12,702 nt of DNA, from assembly GCA_946478915.1 (NCBI GenBank), contig CAMLER010000073.1, positions 1-12,702 of the forward strand, given 5' to 3'. Below are positions 5,955-12,702 of the stretch, piece after piece. The notes beneath the pieces were generated by a model. It worked only from the letters and a program-made list of their open reading frames with translations. It did no database searches and was not told the origin of the DNA. The number at the start of each line of letters is the position of its first letter. The stretch's first letter is position 1. The position numbers and the translations under genes are program-made. This DNA is from an uncultured Chryseolinea sp. GTDB lineage: Bacteria > Bacteroidota > Bacteroidia > Cytophagales > Cyclobacteriaceae.

Positions 5955-7973
5955 TTATTTCCTTACCGGCGTCCAGATGATTGCATCAGCCACCACTTTA
6001 CCATCGGCATTTTTGGTTGATACCTCAACTGTCACAGTTTCGTTTGCAGACAACGTGTAGGCACCCAGTGAAACCCATTCACCTGAAGTCTGACCGACAA
6101 CAACAAGTTCATTTGGTTTAATTAATTTCTCCACCTTCTGTTTTCCGACGGTAACAGTAAAGGGAATAGTAGAAGATATCTCACTTATTTTTGGAATATA
6201 AGCCATGCATTGGAACTTGCCTTTTCTTGCAGTTGTAGTTTTGAAAACGACAGATGCATTTTGAGAATTGCTCATCAGGAACGAGGGACCATATCCTCCG
6301 TGCTTCTCAGCATCCCATTCTCCGGTTTTGGTAACGAGTTTTTCATTGTCATTGTCGACGAGAATATCAAATGCACTACCATCCGCCAATGGATTGTCCT
6401 GAAGCTTTTTCTGAAGTGATGGAATGTCTACATCCTGAATATCTTTGTTCGTATCAATTGCCATCACAGCAGCAGTGGCTGATGATTGTGCCAGCACCAT
6501 GAACACAGGCTCCATGCGAATCGATCCGTATGCAATGTGAGTAGCCGACAAACATACCGGCACCAACAAGTTTGTACAGTCGGAAGATTTCGGAACAAGC
6601 GCTGCATAAGAGATCGGATAAGGTCCAAATCCCCCTACTTCTACGTTGCCTTCATTTTTTACTTGTCCGTTAACAACAAGTCGCTGACAATTGTGTGAGT
6701 CCATCGTGTAAGCAGCCATACCAACCGCATCCTGTGCAACAAGTTTTCCTTCGCAGTTAGCTTGCGTCATTACGTACTTACCCACCATGCGTCTTGCTTC
6801 GCGCACATACAATTGGGGAGTCCAGTTTCCGTTTTCAGTGTATTCGTCTTTTGGATAACCCCATTTTAACATTTCGTCTCTTAGTTCTTTGGGAACGCGA
6901 GGATCGTGCCCGTAGAAGTAAAGCAGTCCCTTCGTGTACTCTTCATGCGCGCGAATGATCTCCCTGCGTTTTTCATAAGAAGCCTCCGGATATTCGTAGT
7001 TCATGCCGATCATGTCGGTCGAGAAGCCGTTACGATTGTTGATATCCGTTTTTTGATTTGGCATTCCACTCCAAATGAAATAATCATTTAACTTTCTCCG
7101 ATTCGGCCACACCTCAAAAATTCTCACGGCTAGCTCATACTTCGCTGGATCATAGTTAGCCGGACGCGTGATCGGAATCATGTTAGAAGGATTCGATGTT
7201 AGACAGATCCTATAGTTATATGCCTGAACTTTCTTGTCGCCTGTTCCATTGGGCTCGAGCTTTGCATCGCTTACGCCCCACACAAGGCCACTCTCCGGCT
7301 TTCCCTTTTCTTTGTAGGGATCGATCCCATCAGGCATCTGGTGTCCGTCCATGAGTTGTACCCCGTTGATCGTTTCATTGTAGTCTGAGTTGGCTTCTCT
7401 CCCGACGAAATACGAAACGCCGGCCTTTGCCATGAGGTCGCCTTCGTATCCACAGTCGATAAACATTTTTGCTCTGATGGTAACAGGAGCTGCTGCCTGA
7501 TTCTCTGAATCTTCTATAATGATCTCAGTAATGCGCGTTCCATTTTTCTTTACATCGCGCAATTGCTTTTGAAAAAGAACCTGGACCTTGCCCTCCTTCA
7601 CATATTGCTTAAATGTTTGTTCTGCAACTTTTGGCTCGAACGTCCACTGCTCAAATCTTCCATAGTGTTGTCCGATGCGCCTGTAAAAGTCGCGTGCAAG
7701 TCCGGTGATCGCATATTTATTCCCGATGTCAGTATAACCAAGTCCTCCGGAACTCATGCCACCAAGACGCTTCCCGGGTTCAATGAGAATTGCCTTTTTG
7801 CCGAGTTTTTGTGCGGTGTATGCAGCAATCACACCTGCTGAAGTTCCTCCATAGACGCATACATCTACTTCAATAACCTGCTGGCTATGCGCCCGAATGC
7901 AGAAGCAAAGAATGGCGACGAACAAAATTGTCTTTTTCAAGGCATCAAGATTTAAGTTGTAAGGATTTGACAT
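5955..7973 (-). CDS. Exported FAD-dependent oxidoreductase with golvesin-like C-terminal domain
   Basis: This 672-residue protein has a hydrophobic signal (about 12-30, cut near AHS-QQ) preceded by 11 unusual polar residues. A TTG at codon 12 (L-K-K-T-I-L-F) would give a more standard signal peptide. The FAD-binding motif is DVCVYGGTSAGVIAA (about 37-51), followed by GGMSSGGLGYTD (71-82). Family blocks are FIDCGYEGDL (171-180), YNYRICLTSNPSN (252-264), QLYVREARRMVG (387-398), DSH (425-427) and IRMEPVFMVLAQSS (485-498). Residues about 536-669 form a separate beta-rich domain (ILVDND...GEW...GGYGPS...VVADAIIW) of the golvesin/Xly type, thought to bind carbohydrate or surfaces. Because of that domain, such proteins are sometimes named xanthan lyase, but there is no lyase domain here. 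It follows susD by 47 bases across a strong hairpin and pairs with the next gene. The substrate is unknown. Confidence 0.88.
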   Translation of the reverse strand: MSNPYNLNLDALKKTILFVAILCFCIRAHSQQVIEVDVCVYGGTSAGVIAAYTAQKLGKKAILIEPGKRLGGMSSGGLGYTDIGNKYAITGLARDFYRRIGQHYGRFEQWTFEPKVAEQTFKQYVKEGKVQVLFQKQLRDVKKNGTRITEIIIEDSENQAAAPVTIRAKMFIDCGYEGDLMAKAGVSYFVGREANSDYNETINGVQLMDGHQMPDGIDPYKEKGKPESGLVWGVSDAKLEPNGTGDKKVQAYNYRICLTSNPSNMIPITRPANYDPAKYELAVRIFEVWPNRRKLNDYFIWSGMPNQKTDINNRNGFSTDMIGMNYEYPEASYEKRREIIRAHEEYTKGLLYFYGHDPRVPKELRDEMLKWGYPKDEYTENGNWTPQLYVREARRMVGKYVMTQANCEGKLVAQDAVGMAAYTMDSHNCQRLVVNGQVKNEGNVEVGGFGPYPISYAALVPKSSDCTNLLVPVCLSATHIAYGSIRMEPVFMVLAQSSATAAVMAIDTNKDIQDVDIPSLQKKLQDNPLADGSAFDILVDNDNEKLVTKTGEWDAEKHGGYGPSFLMSNSQNASVVFKTTTARKGKFQCMAYIPKISEISSTIPFTVTVGKQKVEKLIKPNELVVVGQTSGEWVSLGAYTLSANETVTVEVSTKNADGKVVADAIIWTPVRK

Positions 7974-8001
7974 CAGGTACCCTTAGATAAGGTACCTGAT
8001 G
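7971..8001 (-). promoter_or_regulatory. Intercistronic hairpin overlapping a start codon
   Basis: Between susD and the first oxidoreductase gene lies a perfect 11-bp inverted repeat (arms CATCAGGTACC at 7971-7981 and GGTACCTGATG at 7991-8001) around a 9-base loop. In the mRNA the 3' arm ends in the ATG proposed as the start of the oxidoreductase, so the start codon and the bases just before it would be base-paired. No U run follows, so it is not an intrinsic terminator. Likely roles, by inference, are an RNA-processing or stability element that protects the susCD message, or a translational brake. If the TTG at codon 12 is the real start, the hairpin would sit wholly in the leader. Confidence 0.65.
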
Positions 8002-8020
8002 AAATTAAAAATATTCTTGA

Positions 8021-9463
8021 TTAATAACCAGGATTCTGGTCAGCAACCGGATCAAGTGCTTTGTTATAAAGCATTTCTGAGTTCGGAATTGGCCACATCA
8101 TATGTTTTTCTGCGACAACAATGCCTTTAACTTCCAGAATTCGTTCCTCTGCAATGCCGAGACGCTTCAGATCAAGCCAACGCTTACCCTCATACATCGT
8201 TTCATAGCCGCGCTCGCGAACAACGAGGTCGATAAAACTGGTGAAGTCATAGTCGCTGATTTCAAAATCTACCGGCGAAGGTATGTTTGGATCATAACCA
8301 TAAGCACGCCTGTGAACCTTGTTCAGACTCTCCATTGCCGCTTCGGTAGGAGCGTTCGCTGCGCGTGCCGCCGACTCAGCATGGAACAAAAGCAAGTCCG
8401 CGTACCGATACCATGGATAATCATTTCCACCACCTCCTGAAGTTGCAATCGGATCGCGGAATTTTCTGTAGAGTACTGTATTGGGTCCGAGACCAACATC
8501 CACGTTATAAAAGATGTGCTCTTTGCGCAAGTCATTGTTATCCCAAGTTTTGATAAATGAATTAGAGGTGGAATCGGTGTACTGCGCATAAAAACCTCCA
8601 CCACCATAATACTTGTACGGCCCAACTGCACGGTGTGCATATTCTACGAGACCAAATGCCTGTTGGCGGGAATACTTGAAGTAAAAAATCTCTTCCGAAG
8701 TAGTAACGACTTCGGGTCCGAATATTTTTTGGAAGTCTTCAGGTACCGACACGGGGACGAGCGAGTATGCGCCCGATCCGATAACCTCCTGAGCACGATT
8801 GCTCGAGTTCTCCCAGTCTTCCAGGTACATGTATACTTCAGCAAGCAATGTTTTTGCAGCCCATTTTGTCGGACGTCCCGGCGCAGCAGGAGTAGCAGGC
8901 AACGACGCCTCCGCTTCAAGCGCATCCGCTAGAATCAAGTCATAAACTTCATCAACACTTGCGCGCTCAACGTTTGCCTCAAGCATATTGGCTTCAGTCC
9001 GGATGGGAACGCCACCCCAATTACGAACCATAACAAAGTAAATTAACGCTCTGAGATACTTCGCCTCACCAACAAAACGTGCGGCATCCTCAGGTGTAAT
9101 CTCTCGTCCATTCGGAACATTGGCGATAACAAGGTTGGCGTTGCGCACAGATTGATACAGATTGTCCCAGACGCCAGCAACACGTGAGATATTGGTATTG
9201 TCAAGACCTTGATACAAACTTACAGGGGTCTGACTGCCGCGCGAGTTTCCGTAGTCGGCAAGTCCTTCTTGTTGAGCGGGATAATTTGTACCGAACGCGC
9301 CACCAGTGCGCATAGGACCATAGATTGCATTCACCGCAGCTTCTGCTTCAGAGTTTGTATTATAAAATACTTCCGCTGCAATTGACTTTGGCTTTTCATC
9401 CAGAACGTCGCTGCACGCAACAAGTGATGCAGCCCCAATGATATATAGAAATAATTTTTTCAT
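8021..9463 (-). CDS. SusD/RagB-family outer-membrane ligand-binding lipoprotein
   Basis: This 480-residue SusD-like protein is the surface lipoprotein that closes over the SusC channel and captures ligand. The lipobox SLVAC places the lipidated cysteine at residue 17, followed by SDVLDEKP, a typical SusD start. The N-terminal SusD-like domain (about 30-230) contains GEAKYLRALIYFVMVRNWGG (132-151) and WAAKTLLAEVYMYLEDW (201-217), the TPR-like helices that contact SusC. The C-terminal SusD/RagB domain (about 255-480) has WYRYADLLLFHAE (351-363), RERGYETMYEGKRWLDLKR (416-434) and a final WPIPNSE...NPGY. All hallmarks are intact. A glycine-rich loop (YYGGGGFYAQY and TSGGGGNDY) may form part of the ligand site. 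It starts 24 bases after susC, as in most susCD pairs. The ligand class cannot be told from SusD alone. Confidence 0.95.
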   Translation of the reverse strand: MKKLFLYIIGAASLVACSDVLDEKPKSIAAEVFYNTNSEAEAAVNAIYGPMRTGGAFGTNYPAQQEGLADYGNSRGSQTPVSLYQGLDNTNISRVAGVWDNLYQSVRNANLVIANVPNGREITPEDAARFVGEAKYLRALIYFVMVRNWGGVPIRTEANMLEANVERASVDEVYDLILADALEAEASLPATPAAPGRPTKWAAKTLLAEVYMYLEDWENSSNRAQEVIGSGAYSLVPVSVPEDFQKIFGPEVVTTSEEIFYFKYSRQQAFGLVEYAHRAVGPYKYYGGGGFYAQYTDSTSNSFIKTWDNNDLRKEHIFYNVDVGLGPNTVLYRKFRDPIATSGGGGNDYPWYRYADLLLFHAESAARAANAPTEAAMESLNKVHRRAYGYDPNIPSPVDFEISDYDFTSFIDLVVRERGYETMYEGKRWLDLKRLGIAEERILEVKGIVVAEKHMMWPIPNSEMLYNKALDPVADQNPGY

Positions 9464-9487
9464 GATAATCTTTCGTTATGTGTAAAC

Positions 9488-11038
9488 TTAGAATCCCAAT
9501 CTTGCACCTATCGTTACCGATTTTGCTGTCGGATAACTGTAGTGGTCAATTCCCAAACGGATGCTATTACCACTACCGTAAGAGTTGATCTCAGGATCGT
9601 ACCATGAGTACTTTGTAAACGTGATCAGGTTCTGACCACTTACATAGAATTGCGCTTTTCTTAACCACGGAAGGTTCAGGTTTGACACCGGAACGTTATA
9701 ACTCAATTGAATATTCTTGAAGCGCATATAAGAACCATCTTCAACAAAGCGATCGGAAACCTGTGTGCCCGATGACCGGCTGATTATCGGATATTTTGCA
9801 TTTGGATTTTCAGGTGTCCAGTGACTCTCATATACATCCCGTGGCATATTCAAGGCCTGTCCATAATCCAACGTTTGGTTTACGGCACTTACGTTGAAAA
9901 TGTCATTACCTTGTGTTCCCTGAATGAATACCGTCAGATCGAAGTTCTTATAACTCATGACAGAGTTTAATCCATAAATGAAATCAGGATGAGGATTACC
10001 TATAATGCGTTTGTCTCCAAGATCACGCGTGCCATTTTCATTGAAATCTTCGTAGGCAATTCGTCCTGTCGCATCATATCCTTTTTCAACGTATCCAAAG
10101 AATGATCCAATCGGTTCACCTTCGCGGAGGATGTTGACGTTATCGTTGATTACGGAGATATCAATTGGCTGTCCAAGTACATCAGTTCCTCCATAAAGTT
10201 TCAGGACTTTGTTTTTGTTTGTTGAAATATTGGCAGCAAGGTTCCATTTGAAAGCTGCATTATCCACAACTACTGCGCTTGCAGAAAATTCAAATCCTTT
10301 GTTTTGAACCTTTCCGATATTTTGAACGGTGTAAGTATATCCTTGTGAAGAAGGAAGTGGAACGTTGTTCAACAGGTCACGTGTGTTCTTTACATAATAA
10401 TCGACTGTGAACAGGAATCGGTCCTCTAAAAATCCAAAGTCTAATCCTATATCAGTTTGCGCAGTAGTCTCCCATTTCAACGGACCGGCCAGGCGATTTC
10501 CTGGTGAATACGATGTGATAAGCGCATCACCAAATACCACCTTACCCGATGCTAATTGATTGAGTGTATAGTAGGGACTGATGGCAGTGCTACCAGTTTC
10601 ACCATAACCTGCTCTTACCTTCAGGTCGGATATGAAAGAAATGTCTTTTATAAAATCTTCTTCAGACAATCTCCATGCAAGTGACGCGGATGGAAATGAT
10701 CCCCACTTTTGTCCTTCAGTATAACGTGATGAACCATCTGCACGGAAGCTTACCGTTGCCAGGTATTTCTCGTTGAACGTGTAATTCACGCGACCGAGGT
10801 ACGACAACAGTGTCCACTCAGAATAGGAAGATGCCGGTACACCTTGCGTTGTTGCAGCGCCAATATCGAATGAAGATTGAACGTCGCTGACAAAACCGTT
10901 ACCTGATGCATCCAGAGACGTTGCCTTGAAATTCTGATAGGTAAACCCAGCAACTGCAGAGAGGCTGTGTCGACCGAATTCCTTTACATAACTGATCGTG
11001 TTTTCGTTAAGAACACTGGTGCGTTGGTCTGTCTGAAA
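9488..11038 (-). pseudogene. SusC/RagA TonB-linked outer-membrane protein, C-terminal beta-barrel part after a frameshift
   Basis: This is the downstream part of the susC gene (about 516 residues), in the +1 frame relative to the N-terminal part. It encodes much of the 22-strand beta-barrel, with typical SusC passages such as YLGRVNYTFNEKYL, RADGSSRYTEGQKWGSFPSASLAWRLSEE, LKVRAGYGETGS, GNPHPDFIYGLN, and the terminal strand ending in GARLGF. The frame carries family-like sequence upstream of the first ATG (10805-10807): KEFGRHSLSAVAGFTYQNFKA is a standard SusC segment. The protein therefore does not begin at that ATG; it is the continuation of the upstream frame. This frame is closed further upstream by a TGA at 11060-11062, so the break lies between 11007 and 11062. 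No other damage is visible. It could be a recent inactivating mutation, a base error in the sequence, or recoding. Confidence 0.85.
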
Positions 11039-12702
11039 GTCCTTCGATCGGTTTGAATGTCAGTGCAGCGTTTGTCAGAACTTTGTTCGATCGGATATGG
11101 TCCGACTCCTGCTCAATATAATTGAGCGGGTTGGTGATGACATTTGATCCCCAGGAGTAGACTTCTGCAAGTCTTGTATAGCTGCCATCATCTGCGTGTG
11201 TCCCAAACGTGGGATATCCTGAAATCATAGCTGAGATGAGTGAACCTCCGCGGTTACCCTGACCACTGTTCTTTCTGTCGGAATCAATTCGGCTAAGAAT
11301 TGCATTTAGGTCCAACGTAAACTTTTTGCTCAGCTCAGAGCTTATGTTTGCACGAACGGAGTTTCTCACATAATCGCTTCCCGTGATGATCCCACCCTGG
11401 TTGAAATTGCTTCCCGACAAAGAGAACTTTGTTTTTTCACTGCCGCCGGCAACTGTGATTGCATGATTCTGAATTGGAGCTGTTCTCAAAACTACATCCT
11501 GCCAATCTGTACCTTCTCCCAACGCATTGATTTCTTCTTGAGTAAAATGCGGGGCCAGATTGTCATTTGCGGCTTGCTCATTGTAGAATTCTGCATACTC
11601 CCGCGCATTCATCATGTCAATCTTTTCACGGATGGTCTGCCAACCATAGTAGCCGTCATAGTCAACGGTAGTCTGACCTGCTTTACCGCTTTTCGTTGTG
11701 ATGAGCACAACACCGTTCGCACCGCGTGAACCATAGATGGCCGTTGCAGATGCGTCTTTCAAAATTTCGATTGATTCGATGTCGGCGTTGTTTAACAATG
11801 TTGGATTACCGCTGTAGGGAAATCCGTCTACGACATATAGTGGTTCGTTGTCGCCTTGCACGGAGTTCGTTCCACGAATACGAACACTCAACGCTGCTCC
11901 GGGTGCACCTGTATTTTGAGAAATGTGCACACCGGTGGCGCGGCCTGCCAGTGACTGCATAAGGTTTGTTGAAGGATATGCGTTGATATCTTCGCTCTTG
12001 ATCGATGCTACCGATCCAGTGACGTCAGATTTTTTCACGGAACCATATCCAACAACCACAACTTCCTGTAGTGACTGCACATCCGATTCCATTTGGACCG
12101 TAATCTGAGTTTGCTCCCCTACGAGGATTTCTTGTGGCTTATAGCCGATGAAGGAGAAAACAAGCACACTGCTTTTATCGGGAACGGACAGTACGAATTT
12201 ACCATTTGAGTCAGTGGTGGTGCCGTTGGTAGTACCTTTTATCACCACATTCACTCCGGGTAGCGCAGCTCCTGTTTCGTCAACAACAGATCCGGTAATG
12301 TCGAATTGCCATGGACCGTCGATTGCGCTGGTTTTTTCTTTTTGCTCGGCTTCCCGGGTAAGGATGATCTGGTTTCCCTCTGCTTCGTATTTGATATGCT
12401 TACCATCCAGGATTTCGTGTAGAATTACACCAAGTTTCTCATCCGTGGCACTAACCGAAACCCTTTCGGAGGCAGGAATGAGTCGGGACTCATACAGGAA
12501 CTTAACGCCACTAATAATTTCAATTTTTGCGAGCGCTTCGCGGAGCGTCACGTTTTCCAATTTCAGACTGATCGGCGTGTCCAATACCTGGGCCGAAATC
12601 TCGGTAGCATTAGCCATGCTGGCCAGCGTGATTATCAGTAGAAAATGGAGGAAAGTAACTCTCATAAAGAACAATAGCCGTCTATGAACTTGTAGTTCTT
12701 TT
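11007..12702 (-). pseudogene. SusC/RagA TonB-linked outer-membrane protein, N-terminal part with STN domain (5' partial, frameshifted)
   Basis: This is the N-terminal part of a SusC-type TonB-dependent transporter. In order it has a signal region (LLFFMRVTFLHFLLIITLAS), an STN domain (about residues 30-108 counted from the TTG at 12672-12674), a carboxypeptidase-regulatory-like domain (about 125-197, ITGSVVDETGAALPGVNVVIKGT), the SusC motif LQEVVVVGYG (202-211) and the plug domain (about 213-330, with PLYVVDGFP and IEILKDASATAIYGSRGANG). STN domains in SusC proteins usually interact with a FecR anti-sigma factor, so an ECF-sigma/FecR pair beyond the right edge is likely. The frame is open to the last base (K-E-L-Q-V-H-R-R-L before the TTG), so the true start is probably outside the window. 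After L546 the frame leaves family-like sequence (SDRPTHQCS) and stops at 11007-11009, while the homologous barrel continues in the +1 frame. Confidence 0.88.
11034..11042 (-). other. Frameshift site within susC (GGA CTT TCA)
   Basis: Reading on the minus strand, the N-terminal frame is GAA GGA CTT TCA, while the barrel frame reads TTT CAG ACA GAC. The two frames join over the short T run at 11036-11038. Loss of one T gives G-L-Q-T-D; gain of two T gives G-L-F-Q-T-D; either restores one long frame. The shift direction is +1, on a CTT-T sequence preceded by AAGGA. Confidence 0.75.

Noticed and set aside
9488..10807. Stand-alone 439-residue outer-membrane protein starting at the ATG at 10807
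   Set aside because: SusC-like sequence continues upstream of this ATG in the same frame to about 11038, and there is no signal peptide at the ATG. It is the C-terminal piece of the frameshifted susC.
12148..12687. 179-codon plus-strand ORF
   Set aside because: It is antisense to the STN and carboxypeptidase-regulatory-like domains of susC, which are clearly real.
1..12702. Search for CRISPR arrays, tRNA or rRNA genes, insertion sequences and integrase sites
   Set aside because: No regularly spaced direct repeats, no tRNA-like arm set, no transposase or integrase motifs were seen by eye.

Overview
The window looks like chromosomal DNA of a member of the Bacteroidota, most plausibly a Cytophagales-type environmental bacterium. 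The evidence is a SusC/SusD outer-membrane uptake pair (a SusC with an STN domain and a SusD lipoprotein ending in NPGY), AT-rich gene spacing, little Shine-Dalgarno signal and a typical small Pro/Glu-rich protein. The genus cannot be fixed from the sequence alone.

Layout, left to right. (1) At 1-456 (+) is the 3' end of an ArsA-type arsenite-stimulated ATPase; its start lies outside the window. (2) At 421-1533 (-) is a secreted, membrane-anchored protein with bactofilin-like beta-helix repeats. It converges on arsA, and the two coding sequences overlap tail to tail by 36 bases. (3) 1534-2372 is about 840 bases with no convincing gene, only weak short ORFs and small hairpins. (4) At 2373-2567 (+) is a 64-residue Pro/Glu-rich protein. 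(5) At 2749-12702 (-) is one long operon-like block, transcribed from right to left: susC (frameshifted, 5' end outside the window), susD, a FAD-dependent oxidoreductase with a golvesin-like C-terminal domain, a second paralogous FAD-dependent oxidoreductase, and an MFS transporter. A strong intrinsic terminator at 2693-2726 closes it.

Inferred logic of the block: SusC and SusD would bring a ligand across the outer membrane, two exported flavoproteins would oxidise it or act in sequence in the periplasm, and the MFS protein would carry the product across the inner membrane. No glycoside hydrolase, polysaccharide lyase, sulfatase or peptidase is present between susC and the terminator. The system therefore looks like an oxidative, not hydrolytic, uptake locus for an unknown substrate. 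The STN domain of SusC suggests control by a FecR/ECF-sigma pair that would lie beyond the right edge.

Features most worth a second look are the susC frameshift on a CTTT run, the perfect 11-bp hairpin between susD and the first oxidoreductase whose 3' arm contains the proposed start codon, and the two exported flavoproteins with no twin-arginine signal.
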